64,000 nucleotides of DNA from a virus. Shown here piece after piece: positions 39,435-47,993 of the stretch. The DNA lies in the IMG/VR virus record IMGVR_UViG_3300017763_000002, positions 1 to 64,000 of that record; one strand, written 5' to 3'. The position numbers were made by a program, and so were the translations under genes. The first letter of the stretch is position 1. Each line of letters starts with the position of its first letter. The notes under the pieces are model-generated. The model was not told the origin of the DNA and ran no database searches. It saw only the letters and a program-made list of their open reading frames with translations.

Positions 39435-39868
39435 TGGGCCCAATATTAAATACAATACTTGGCGCGGGAATAAAGATAGGGGCTAACTTGGTAAATGCTT
39501 GGCTTGAGCAAAAAAGACAAGATCAGCTGGCATTAGCCGCAAGAGATCAGGAGACGTTAAGGGCCTTGATAGAGAATCAAAAAGCTCAAGCTTCGGACGG
39601 CTTTGTTCAGGCAACTAGAAGAGTTCTGTTTCTTTCTATTACTTTCACTTTATGCTACCTTATGATTTACTACGCACATAATCCGGAGGTCAGCTATGAT
39701 ATGATTGTGCCTAAGGGAGATAATTCTAGGTGGGGTATATTTTCTTGGTTTCTAGGGGGCACAGACTTTCATGTGGTTACTCTTACTGGAGGGCTTATGC
39801 TTTCTTCTTTTATGGATTTATGCTTTATGGTCGTAGGGTTCTATGCAATACCAAGTAAAAAACGATGA
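39431..39868 (+). CDS. Membrane protein, candidate holin, 145 aa
   Basis: The N-terminus MMGPILNTILGAGIKIGANL is hydrophobic and followed by a charged helical linker (LEQKRQDQLALAARDQETLR). Two clear membrane spans follow: FLSITFTLCYLMIYYA (about 70-85) and LTGGLMLSSFMDLCFMVVGFYA (about 120-141). This resembles three-span phage or gene-transfer-agent holins that have a similar GPILG start. A four-nucleotide ATGA-type overlap joins it to both neighbours. Holin identity is inferred from context and topology. Confidence 0.6.
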   Translation: MMGPILNTILGAGIKIGANLVNAWLEQKRQDQLALAARDQETLRALIENQKAQASDGFVQATRRVLFLSITFTLCYLMIYYAHNPEVSYDMIVPKGDNSRWGIFSWFLGGTDFHVVTLTGGLMLSSFMDLCFMVVGFYAIPSKKR

Positions 39869-40131
39869 GGGTTTTATTTATATTAATATTCTTTTTATCT
39901 GGGTGCGTTTCAACTAAAATAAGTACAAAAGATAAAACTGGTCAGACTAACATTTTACAAAATGATTTTAATAGTATTGATGTTGATTCTACAGGCACAA
40001 TAGACAGGGTGGAGTTTTATGAGTCTGTATCAGAAATAAATGCTCAAGAGCCTATTTTCGTATTAATGATAATTATTTTTGCTGTGTTCTTATGCTGCGC
40101 GGTAACTTTTAAATTTTCAAGAAAAAAATAA
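39865..40131 (+). CDS. Unimolecular-spanin-like lipoprotein, 88 aa
   Basis: The N-terminus MRVLFILIFFLSGCVSTK is a lipoprotein signal with lipobox LSGC (Cys14). The middle (about 15-60) is short and polar. The C-terminus PIFVLMIIIFAVFLCCAVTF is a membrane span followed by KFSRKK. An outer-membrane lipid anchor at one end and an inner-membrane span at the other is the u-spanin layout, known for phage T1 gp11. The periplasmic part is short. The gene is fused by an ATGA overlap to the holin candidate, which strengthens the call. Confidence 0.72.
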   Translation: MRVLFILIFFLSGCVSTKISTKDKTGQTNILQNDFNSIDVDSTGTIDRVEFYESVSEINAQEPIFVLMIIIFAVFLCCAVTFKFSRKK

Positions 40132-40132
40132 C

Positions 40133-40143
40133 GTGTACTATAA
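40133..40143 (+). promoter_or_regulatory. Type II promoter for the 40147 gene
   Basis: GTGTACTATAA, 14 nt from the G to the ATG, directly after the spanin stop. Confidence 0.68.
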
Positions 40144-40146
40144 GTT

Positions 40147-40743
40147 ATGAATGATCCTTTTGCCGTATTAATTGCATCAGCAGTTTCCATTCTGGGAACT
40201 CTAGCCAGCGTTTGGTTAAAAAATAAATTGGAATACAAAAAAGAAAACTGCCTAGAATCTAGGTCGAAGGCGGGCTCAAATGTATACCAAGCTTTAAAAT
40301 TTGTACAATCACAAACAGACTGCGATAGAGCTTATGTTTTTGAATTTCATAACGGAGAACATTTTTTCTCAGGAAAAGGGCAGCAAAAGTTTAGTTGCAC
40401 TTATGAATTTGTTAAACCTGGCGTGAGTAGTGAAGCTTCAAATTCTCAAAACCATCGAGTCTCTAACTTTAGCGTCTTCATGGACAGCATAATTTGTCAA
40501 GAGGTGTTTGACTGCTTGGACACATCTTTGTTGGAAGATCCAGCCTTTCAAAGCATACTTCGCAGTAAAGGTGTGGAGTCTGTTGTGAACGTTCCTTTGA
40601 AAACTTTAAATGGAAATATTATCGGGATTTTAGGTATTGAGTATCTAGATAAAGTTGATGATATCCGAGTTGATAATAAAGAAACAAATTATATAGAATT
40701 TTTAAAACGACAATCAAGGCTAGTCGCTGGATATTTAGCTTAG
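40147..40743 (+). CDS. Membrane-anchored GAF-like protein, 198 aa
   Basis: Residues about 5-24 form an N-terminal membrane helix (FAVLIASAVSILGTLASVWL) with a basic cytoplasmic flank. The rest is a GAF-like domain: CDRAYVFEFHNGEHFFSGKG, SCTYEFVKPGVS, then VVNVPLKTLNGNIIGILGIE, the usual late strands of GAF sensors. No output domain is fused. It may sense a small molecule or sit in the virion. Marine phage proteins with similar F-x-F-HNG segments are known to me, without function. Confidence 0.75.
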   Translation: MNDPFAVLIASAVSILGTLASVWLKNKLEYKKENCLESRSKAGSNVYQALKFVQSQTDCDRAYVFEFHNGEHFFSGKGQQKFSCTYEFVKPGVSSEASNSQNHRVSNFSVFMDSIICQEVFDCLDTSLLEDPAFQSILRSKGVESVVNVPLKTLNGNIIGILGIEYLDKVDDIRVDNKETNYIEFLKRQSRLVAGYLA

Positions 40744-40780
40744 TTGATATTCTGTAAATATTTATATATAATACGTTTGT

Positions 40781-41161
40781 ATGCTATATAATTATTGTAA
40801 ATGCTGCGGCGCTAAAAATTATTACGCTTTATCACCGCCTCAGTTTTGCTCCAACTGCGGGAGCTCATTTGGGGCTAATTCGGTTGCAAGTGAAGCTCAA
40901 GTCAAAAAATCTGAAGTAGCTTCTAAAAAAACAACAAGAGTGCGTAGGAGAAGGTTGCATGATGAACCTGAAGAAGATGGTTTGGATATAGACTCTATTC
41001 CAAAGGTAAGCAAATTAAAATATAATACCTCTCAGGGAGGAATCGGGGGCAGAGTTATGTCCTTGGAATCTCTTTTGCCTGAGCCGGAGAAAGAAAATAT
41101 TGAAAAAACCAAAACAGCAAAACCCAAAAGAAAAAGAGGAAGACCAAGAAAAGAAAAGTAA
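40781..41161 (+). CDS. Zinc-ribbon protein with C-terminal AT-hook, 126 aa
   Basis: Residues about 6-28 form a zinc ribbon: CKCCGAKNYY, then FCSNCGSSFG, giving paired CxxC knuckles. A long Lys/Arg/Glu-rich linker (RVRRRRLHDEPEEDG) follows. The last residues PKRKRGRPRKEK contain an AT-hook, which binds the minor groove of AT-rich DNA. The gene overlaps the sigma factor gene by 62 nt in another frame, so a joint role in late transcription is a fair inference. A +1 frameshift could in principle fuse them. Confidence 0.78.
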   Translation: MLYNYCKCCGAKNYYALSPPQFCSNCGSSFGANSVASEAQVKKSEVASKKTTRVRRRRLHDEPEEDGLDIDSIPKVSKLKYNTSQGGIGGRVMSLESLLPEPEKENIEKTKTAKPKRKRGRPRKEK

Positions 41162-41909
41162 TTACTCTTTTGAGGAACAGTATGAAACAATAAATAAAGA
41201 AGTCAAAAAACGCAGAAATAAATGGTTTTTAGACTCTCTGGCGTGGTTTGATTTTGAAGATGTTGAGCAAATAATAAAAGCTCACATATATAAAAAATGG
41301 GATCAATGGGATCAATCCCGACCTTTGGGGCCGTGGATAAATAAAATTATTACTAACCAGATGAAGAATATCTTGCGTAATAATTATAGTAATTTTGTCA
41401 GACCCTGCTTGAACTGTCCTTTTAATCAATCTAAAACAAGTATGGATCCTGGAATTAGCTCCGGGTCTTTGTGTGGATTCACTAGAACGGGTTTGCAAGA
41501 TTCAGAATGCCCTTTATATGCGAAATGGGAAAAAACTAAAAAATCAGCTTATGATATTAAAATGGCCGTTACAATGGAAAACCATACAGGAGAAGTTTCA
41601 GTAATGGAGAATTCTCAATTAGACATTGATGAAGCGATCAAAAAATTATCAAAAGAAATGAAAAAACATCTTCCTGAAAAACAATACAAAGTATACAAAA
41701 TGCTTTATGTAGAACACAAAAGCGAAGAAGAGGTTGCTAAAATCATGGGGTATAAAACTAGTGAGACGGGGCGCAAGGCTGGATACAAGCAATTAAAAAA
41801 TTTAACGAAAATTTTTAAAGAAAAAGCAGTATCAATCTTAAAGAAAGGAGAAATAATCGCTTATGAAGAAGCTACTTCAGCTTACACAAGAGCAAAAAGA
41901 TCTTATTGA
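41100..41909 (+). CDS. Phage RNA polymerase sigma factor-like protein
   Basis: 269 aa. Region 2-like: FLDSLAWFDFEDVEQIIKAH and PLGPWINKIITNQMKNILRN, the usual core-binding and -10-reading helices. Region 4-like: LPEKQYKVYKMLYVEHKSEE then VAKIMGYKTSETGRKAGYKQ, a helix-turn-helix. Between them a Cys-rich insert (RPCLNCPFNQ and SECPLYAKW, with CGF) may bind zinc. No in-frame ATG precedes region 2, so initiation is proposed at TTG 41100, after a GGAG-like site. It probably directs polymerase to the type II promoters, as T4 gp55 does for late promoters. Confidence 0.78.
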   Translation: MKKPKQQNPKEKEEDQEKKSNYSFEEQYETINKEVKKRRNKWFLDSLAWFDFEDVEQIIKAHIYKKWDQWDQSRPLGPWINKIITNQMKNILRNNYSNFVRPCLNCPFNQSKTSMDPGISSGSLCGFTRTGLQDSECPLYAKWEKTKKSAYDIKMAVTMENHTGEVSVMENSQLDIDEAIKKLSKEMKKHLPEKQYKVYKMLYVEHKSEEEVAKIMGYKTSETGRKAGYKQLKNLTKIFKEKAVSILKKGEIIAYEEATSAYTRAKRSY

Positions 41910-42921
41910 TTCTAAGGGAATTAACATTACCGATCTCTCAGCTTTAACTCGAGAGGTTTTTGGTGATGAAAAGTTAGACGGAAGAACAAAAGAAGGGCGA
42001 GCGGTAAGAGAATATCTTGCTGAAAAAGAAATCGCATACCAAACAAAACATATAGACAAAAAAGAAGATGTTGAGTTGACTGAAGAGCAAAAGGAATTTA
42101 TAGCTAATAACTGCTCACCCACAATTAGTAGTTTAGAGCTAGCTAAATTAGTTTTTTCTGACGGCTCAATCAAAAATATGAGCAAAGAGTTTTGGGCGGT
42201 ACATGATTATATTAAGAATAATAAGTTAAATATATTCTCCGAAGAAACAGCTTTAAACGTAAAATACACACCACCTAGAGCAGATAGTAAGGTTGTTAAG
42301 AAAATTAATGACTGTGTCGGCGAGGATATTGACTTAGAAAAATTAAATGTACAACAAAAACGATGCATAGAATCATTAAAAAAATTTATGTCGGCGCCTA
42401 GATTTTTACAGGTAATATCTACATACTGCAATCTCGAAGATAGGGATTTGTTTGAAGCTGAATTTGTGCGCGCAAGCTGGGATAAACCCGACTTAACTAC
42501 AGATGAAATTAATTTATATATTAATGTTTGCATGGATTATATTCACCTTAAGAGGATTCAGAGCGCTATGGATAAACTAAATAGAATGTTCGATGAGGCT
42601 CAAGACCAGCAAGACCTCACTGTTAGGCTGGCTGAGTTATTAAAAACAAAAAGCGAAGAATACAATCAATGCGAAAAAAGAATGGAATCTTTAATATCAA
42701 AACTACAAGGAGACCGCTCAAAAAGAATAGCCTCCCAGGTCGAAAAAAACGCCAGCATACTCAACCTGGTTCAATTATTCCAAGAAGAAGAGGAGCGAAA
42801 AATAATGGTAAAAATGGCGGAAATGCAAAAAAAATTAATCGCAGAAGAGGTGGATGTTTTAGAAAAAATGCCAGACTGGAAGTCTAGGGTTTTAGGCATA
42901 TCCAAAAGAGATGTTATTTAA
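41863..42921 (+). CDS. Unknown protein before terminase, candidate small subunit, 352 aa
   Basis: The start has a strong AAAGGAG site and overlaps the sigma gene by 47 nt. The first 130 residues contain two similar repeats (LTQEQKDLIDSKGINITDLS and LTEEQKEFIANNCSPTISSL), each followed by a helix-turn-helix-like L..LVF.D segment; a GRTKEGRAVREYLAEK basic stretch follows the first. The remainder is helical and coiled-coil-like. DNA-binding N-terminus plus coiled coil and a place three genes before the large terminase suggest the small terminase subunit, but I recognise no direct family. Confidence 0.6.
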   Translation: MKKLLQLTQEQKDLIDSKGINITDLSALTREVFGDEKLDGRTKEGRAVREYLAEKEIAYQTKHIDKKEDVELTEEQKEFIANNCSPTISSLELAKLVFSDGSIKNMSKEFWAVHDYIKNNKLNIFSEETALNVKYTPPRADSKVVKKINDCVGEDIDLEKLNVQQKRCIESLKKFMSAPRFLQVISTYCNLEDRDLFEAEFVRASWDKPDLTTDEINLYINVCMDYIHLKRIQSAMDKLNRMFDEAQDQQDLTVRLAELLKTKSEEYNQCEKRMESLISKLQGDRSKRIASQVEKNASILNLVQLFQEEEERKIMVKMAEMQKKLIAEEVDVLEKMPDWKSRVLGISKRDVI

Positions 42922-43589
42922 TGCAAGAAATATTAATAGAAAATCAAAACTTTATTGCGAAAGAAAAGTATCAAGATAAATTCAAAGGCTCTTGTGCGCT
43001 AGGAATATCTTGGAGACCAGGGCAGGAAGAGAAGTCTTATGAAATTAAAAATTGCATTATAGACGGAGCAGGATCTTCAGAGGGCTTAAAGATGTCTTTT
43101 TGTTATAATGTACATGTCGAGTCTTGTAAAATTTATGGAGGCGTAGAGGACTGCGTTGATATTGTAAGAGGCGGAAATATAACTTTCGCGAACTGCTCTT
43201 TTATATCTAACAATACTAAGCAACATATTACCATAAAGGGTGGCGCAAAAAACATTAAAATCATTAACTGTAATTTTATTAAACCTTATAAGAGCAGGTT
43301 CAACGGAGCTTGCATAGACCTTGGAAATTGGACGGACTATGATGATGTAAATAGGCCTCGAGTAAGAAACGTTGAAATTAAAAACTGCAGGATTATAGAC
43401 TCTGAAAGGTCTATTCTTTGTAGGGTTCTTTATTCCGATGATCCTGCTTTAGATTTTTCATTCGGTAAAGTCTTTAAAGTCCCGCGTTTTTTACTAGCTA
43501 TCTTTTGGCTTGGACAAAGACTGGGGGTGCTTGGCAAGCGCAGGAGATTTACAAAAGATCTTTTAGAGATATATGATATAGAGTTATGA
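42921..43589 (+). CDS. Right-handed beta-helix protein, 222 aa
   Basis: Repeated short strands with Asn/Cys turns (IKNCIIDGAGSSEG, YNVHVESCKIYGGVEDCVDI, NITFANCSFISNN, NIKIINCNFI, NVEIKNCRII) are characteristic of a parallel beta-helix such as pectate lyase folds. The last 50 residues are basic with a hydrophobic stretch (VPRFLLAIFWLGQRLG), a possible membrane-active or fold-capping tail. No catalytic residues can be assigned. Its ATG shares a base with the previous stop and its end overlaps the nuclease gene by 4 nt. The function is unknown. Confidence 0.7.
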   Translation: MQEILIENQNFIAKEKYQDKFKGSCALGISWRPGQEEKSYEIKNCIIDGAGSSEGLKMSFCYNVHVESCKIYGGVEDCVDIVRGGNITFANCSFISNNTKQHITIKGGAKNIKIINCNFIKPYKSRFNGACIDLGNWTDYDDVNRPRVRNVEIKNCRIIDSERSILCRVLYSDDPALDFSFGKVFKVPRFLLAIFWLGQRLGVLGKRRRFTKDLLEIYDIEL

Positions 43590-44542
43590 ATTATAATAAA
43601 TGTAAAGTATGCGGAAAAGAATTCGAAAGCAAGCGGGGTTTACACTGCCACCTTAAAGAGCACGGAATTTACGTGGCGGAATATTACACGACATATTATC
43701 CAAAATTAAGCAAGCTTAATCAAACTCCAATACCTTTTAAAAAAGGAATGAATAGGGATGAATATTTTAATCAAGACTTTATAGATAAAAAGGAAATGAA
43801 CCAATGGCTCAGTCAGGGCCAAAAAGACGAGGTAAAAGAATATATTCTTAAGTCATTTAAAAAAAGAATAAAAGAAAAATCTCTCAAAGTTATGCCAAGC
43901 CATGTCGAGGGCTTAATACATAGGCTTCCATCAATAGATTACTGCATTGAACATTTTGGGTCATACTCCGCGTTAGCCGAAATCTTAAACGTTGAGCCTA
44001 TGTTTTCCAAACGATTGCCTAAAGCTTTCTGGGAAAAGGAGCCAGATATTAAAATTTTCATAGACACGAGAGAGCAACAGCCGCTATCCTTTAGTAAACA
44101 AGAAAGTATGAAGCTTGATTTTGGAGATTATACAGCCGCAGGAGAAAACTATTCTTATACTTATGTTGACAGAAAAAGCGCAAACGACTTTATCGGTACT
44201 CTAAGTTTAAAAAGTCTGGATAGATTCAAGAGAGAAATTGAAAGGGCTAGACAAGCAGACTCTTATATTTTTATTGTTATTGAGTCTGATCTAGTAGGAT
44301 TAGAGGCTTACATGCGATCTGCTAAAAGAAATAATTTTGGACCAAGTAAAACAAATCTTAATTTTATATATCACAACATGAGAGAAATATCTCATGAGTT
44401 TAGCGACGTTTGCCAGTTCGTGTTTACTGGTAGCAGGGAAAATTCAGAAAGAATAATAGAAAAAATATTGTACTTTGGCGAGTCTCTTTGGAATGTAGAT
44501 TTACAATATTACTTAGATAACTATGAGCTGGGAAAAAGGTAA
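43586..44542 (+). CDS. ERCC4-type nuclease with N-terminal C2H2 zinc finger
   Basis: 318 aa. Residues 6-26 form a C2H2 finger (CKVCGKEFESKRGLHCHLKE plus a further His). Residues about 155-300 are an ERCC4 nuclease: IFIDTREQQPLSF, KLDFGDYTAAGENY and YTYVDRKSANDFIGTLSLK, matching GD...V(D/E)RK..(S)..D. ERCC4 proteins cut branched DNA. Lying between the beta-helix gene and the terminase, it may trim branched replication intermediates before packaging, like T4 gp49 does, though of a different fold. The assignment of its role is inference. Confidence 0.85.
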   Translation: MNYNKCKVCGKEFESKRGLHCHLKEHGIYVAEYYTTYYPKLSKLNQTPIPFKKGMNRDEYFNQDFIDKKEMNQWLSQGQKDEVKEYILKSFKKRIKEKSLKVMPSHVEGLIHRLPSIDYCIEHFGSYSALAEILNVEPMFSKRLPKAFWEKEPDIKIFIDTREQQPLSFSKQESMKLDFGDYTAAGENYSYTYVDRKSANDFIGTLSLKSLDRFKREIERARQADSYIFIVIESDLVGLEAYMRSAKRNNFGPSKTNLNFIYHNMREISHEFSDVCQFVFTGSRENSERIIEKILYFGESLWNVDLQYYLDNYELGKR

Positions 44543-46391
44543 TCAAAATAATAAAAATATAGAAGATATAAATTCATATATCATGAGTTTAGAAGGTTTT
44601 GTAGACGAACGAGAATCTAAGCTTTTATTGTATAAATTTTTAAGAGAGAATCCGACTTTTACAACAGAATTAATATCAGGTATAAAGTTATTTCCATTTC
44701 AACACATGGCTATTAAGTCGATGTTTAATACAGATTACTTTATGGGGGTGTGGAGTCGGGGTATGTCAAAATCATTCACTACTGGAATTTATGCTTTCCT
44801 GGACGCTATACTTCATCAAGGTGTTGAGATAGGTATATTGTCTAAGTCTTTTCGTCAAGCAAAAATGATATTTAAAAAAATTGAAGATATTGCCGCCAAA
44901 CCAGAAGCTGCATTCTTGGCTCAATGTATAACAAAAAAATCCAAGAGCAATGATGAATGGCTGATGGAGATCGGGCAATCAAGGATTCGAGCCCTACCTC
45001 TTGGTGACGGCGAAAAGCTTCGTGGTTTCAGATTTCATAGAATTATTATCGATGAGTTTTTATTGATGCCTGAAAGAATTTATAATGAGGTTATTGTACC
45101 CTTCTTGTCTGTTGTGGAAAATCCAACCCAACGAGAAGATTTATATAATCTAGAAACTAAGTTAATTGCAGAAGGCAAAATGACAGAAGAAGAAAGATAT
45201 AAATGGCCAAATAATAAATTGATAATGCTATCTTCTGCTAGTTATAAATTCGAATATATGTATAAGCTGTATAGTCAGTTCGAAGGTTTGATCGTTAATC
45301 CAAGCGAAAAACAAGATGATGCAAACAGGGTGATCATGCAATTTAGCTACGACTGCGCTCCTAGGCAACTTTATGATCAGAATCTTATAGATCAAGCTAA
45401 AGCCACTATGAGCCAAAGCCAGTTTGAGCGAGAGTTTGGGGCAATATTTACAGATGATAGTAGTGGGTATTTTAAGACTTCCAGAATGGCAGCATGCTCA
45501 ATTCAGCCTGGAGAAGGTCAGTCTGTGGAAGTAAAAGGAGAAGTGGGAGCCAAATATATATTGGCTTTTGATCCGAGTTGGGCAGAGTCAGAAAGCTCAG
45601 ATGATTTTGCCATGTCTGTTTTTAAAATCGCAGAAAAAACTGGACAAGGGATACTAGTTCACTCTTACGCTATGTCAGGAACTAACTTAAGACATCATAT
45701 GGATTATTTTTATTATTTATTAACTAATTTTAATATTGTATCTATAGTTGGCGATTATAATGGCGGTGTTCAATTCATTAACGCTGTAAATCAAAGCGCA
45801 TTATTCAAGAAAAATAATATAAAAATAGAGACTATAACCTCAGCGTTTGATAAGCCAGAAGACTATAAAAAAGATTTACTAACAGCTAGAAGAGAGTACG
45901 ACAGGAACACTTGGAAGATATGCATACTAAGGAAGCCTACTTCTTCTTGGATTAGAATTGCAAATGAATTACTACAAGCTAATTTCGATCATAAGAGAAT
46001 TTGGTTTGCCTCTAGGGCTACGAATGATGAATATAAGGAACAGACTAAAAAGAAAATACCGATTGAAAAATTAAAATTCTTAAGGACCGTGGAATCGTAC
46101 CATAAGGAATCTAAGACAGCCAAAATGATTGACTTTGTGGAAAATCAATATGATTTAATAGAGTCAACCAAAGGTCAATGTGCTTTAATACAAATTAAAA
46201 CATCTCCTCAAGGAACTCAAACTTTTGATCTCCCGGATAATTTAAAAAGACAAACCGGCCCAGACAAAGCAAGAAAAGATAGTTATTCTGCATTAGTACT
46301 TGGTAATTGGATGATTAAGATACATAATGATATGATGAACGTTAATTTAGATAATGTACAAACCACTTTTACTCCGATGTTTATAGGATAA
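44523..46391 (+). CDS. Terminase large subunit
   Basis: 622 aa. ATPase part: adenine-binding FPFQHMAIKSMF, Walker A-like WSRGMSKSFTTG (about 78-88), and Walker B IIIDEFLLMP (about 173). Nuclease part with RNase H fold: LAFDPSWAESESS (first Asp near 349), SIVGDYNGGVQFI (about 409) and RKDSYSALVLGNWM (about 584), the three acidic clusters expected. It powers DNA packaging and cuts concatemers. Start overlaps the ERCC4 gene by 20 nt. No portal gene follows, which is unusual. Confidence 0.96.
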   Translation: MSWEKGNQNNKNIEDINSYIMSLEGFVDERESKLLLYKFLRENPTFTTELISGIKLFPFQHMAIKSMFNTDYFMGVWSRGMSKSFTTGIYAFLDAILHQGVEIGILSKSFRQAKMIFKKIEDIAAKPEAAFLAQCITKKSKSNDEWLMEIGQSRIRALPLGDGEKLRGFRFHRIIIDEFLLMPERIYNEVIVPFLSVVENPTQREDLYNLETKLIAEGKMTEEERYKWPNNKLIMLSSASYKFEYMYKLYSQFEGLIVNPSEKQDDANRVIMQFSYDCAPRQLYDQNLIDQAKATMSQSQFEREFGAIFTDDSSGYFKTSRMAACSIQPGEGQSVEVKGEVGAKYILAFDPSWAESESSDDFAMSVFKIAEKTGQGILVHSYAMSGTNLRHHMDYFYYLLTNFNIVSIVGDYNGGVQFINAVNQSALFKKNNIKIETITSAFDKPEDYKKDLLTARREYDRNTWKICILRKPTSSWIRIANELLQANFDHKRIWFASRATNDEYKEQTKKKIPIEKLKFLRTVESYHKESKTAKMIDFVENQYDLIESTKGQCALIQIKTSPQGTQTFDLPDNLKRQTGPDKARKDSYSALVLGNWMIKIHNDMMNVNLDNVQTTFTPMFIG

Positions 46392-46404
46392 ACAATTGTT
46401 TTGT

Positions 46405-46419
46405 GTGTACTCTAAAATA
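46405..46419 (+). promoter_or_regulatory. Type II promoter before protease/scaffold gene
   Basis: GTGTACTCTAAAATA, 20 nt from the G to the GTG start at 46425. Confidence 0.55.
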
Positions 46420-46424
46420 GTATT

Positions 46425-47981
46425 GTGAAAAAATATAAATATACCGCAACATTTGCAAGCGAAGTTAAAGCCTCAGAAGAGGCCACAAATTCTATGTTTT
46501 CTGCAGCGTCCCTTGACTCTCTTAAGGATTTAGTTCCTGATGAAATAGATCTAGATAAAAACATTGACTTAATAGGCGTAGCTTTTAACGCTGCTGTTGC
46601 AAATACATTTAACAAAAATGGAGATGGAATAAATACAGAATCTGCTCTTGCTATTTCAGATTACTTTATTCATAAACCTTGCAATGTAGAGCACCAAAAG
46701 AGTAATATTGTAGGACACGTTGTTTCCGCTGGGTTTTCAGAGTACGGACACAACAATCAATTTAAAAAAATAAATGCTGACTATAAAGAACCTTTTAATA
46801 TATGTCTAGGTGCTGTAGTTTATAGAACAGTCGCTCAAGAGTTTTCAGAAATGCTTCTTGATTCATCTGACCCAGATTCTGAAAATTATAATTCAATATC
46901 TGCTAGCTGGGAAGTTGGGTTTAATGATTATAATGTTGCTGTTGGCTCTGGAGAAAACATGCGCATTGTAACCGACAAAGAAGAAATTAAATCCATGGCA
47001 AAAGATCTTAAAGCTTTTGGAGGTGAAGGGGTTAACGATGAAGGCGAACCTGTTAATAGATTAATCGTTGGAGATATTTTTCCTTTGGGAATAGGCTTCA
47101 CAAATAATCCCGCTGCAGATGTTCAGGGTATAACAATAAAAGAAAAAGCAGGTCACAACGAATCAAAAACAACTGAAGGTCAAGGCATTAAAACAAATAA
47201 AACTTCAAAAGAAAAAAGTTCTCATTTAGATAATGAGGCTGTAATACAAGAAGAAGAACAATTTTTCTCTCAAATTATGGAAAAAACAGAAATACTAAAA
47301 GATATCGAACAGCTCCTTTCTGAAAAGGCGGCTGCGAAAGACTTTTCGGATGAAGCCATCGCTAACATTACTAAGGTTTTTCATGACGCTATTCGTGAAA
47401 AGAGCGAAGAGTATGTCAATGAAATCGAAAAAGTGAAGGCAGAGAAATCCGAGGCGCAAAGCGCGAAAGAAGAGTTAACTCAAACACTCTCCGATTTACA
47501 AGAAAAACTAAACGACGCAGAATCAAAACTTGAAGGTCTTGAAGAAGAAAAATCCGAAAGACAAGCTCAAGCTAGATTTAATGCACGCATGAGTTTGCTT
47601 GAAGATTCTTATGAGTTTGATGAAGATGATCGTAAAATCATCGCTACAGAAATTTCTGAGCTAGACGAAACCGAAGAGGCTTTCGCCCAGTATCAAGAAA
47701 AAGTTTCTGTTGTTTTCAAAAACAAAAATAAAGAATTCTTACAAAAATTGGCAGATGAAATGGAAGCTAAAATTCAGGAAGAAGTAGAAAAACGTCTATC
47801 TGATACTGCTGAAGCAAGTGCAACCGAGACTACGGAAGAAGTAGAATCCACAGATCTTGGTGAAACTGTTGAAGAAGAAGCTACAATTTCTAACAACAAT
47901 GGAGAAACTATTGAAACCGAACAGAGTCTTAAGGAGCGTTTTGAACAAGCGTTTAAGGATTCTGTAAAAGTTAACTACTAA
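46425..47981 (+). CDS. Prohead protease/scaffold fusion
   Basis: 518 aa starting with GTG. The N-terminal 240 residues resemble a herpesvirus/HK97-type prohead protease: FNKNGDGINTESALAISDYF, IHKPCNVEHQKSNIVGHVVS with the probable catalytic His near 88, and YNSISASWEVGF with the probable Ser near 157-160. Residues about 290-395 form a long charged coiled coil (EELTQTLSDLQEKLNDAESK), the expected scaffold. The acidic end has Glu/Thr-rich stretches. One polypeptide combining protease and scaffold fits its position directly before the decoration and capsid genes. Catalytic residues are inferred by pattern. Confidence 0.82.
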   Translation: MKKYKYTATFASEVKASEEATNSMFSAASLDSLKDLVPDEIDLDKNIDLIGVAFNAAVANTFNKNGDGINTESALAISDYFIHKPCNVEHQKSNIVGHVVSAGFSEYGHNNQFKKINADYKEPFNICLGAVVYRTVAQEFSEMLLDSSDPDSENYNSISASWEVGFNDYNVAVGSGENMRIVTDKEEIKSMAKDLKAFGGEGVNDEGEPVNRLIVGDIFPLGIGFTNNPAADVQGITIKEKAGHNESKTTEGQGIKTNKTSKEKSSHLDNEAVIQEEEQFFSQIMEKTEILKDIEQLLSEKAAAKDFSDEAIANITKVFHDAIREKSEEYVNEIEKVKAEKSEAQSAKEELTQTLSDLQEKLNDAESKLEGLEEEKSERQAQARFNARMSLLEDSYEFDEDDRKIIATEISELDETEEAFAQYQEKVSVVFKNKNKEFLQKLADEMEAKIQEEVEKRLSDTAEASATETTEEVESTDLGETVEEEATISNNNGETIETEQSLKERFEQAFKDSVKVNY

Positions 47982-47993
47982 GGAATTTATATT

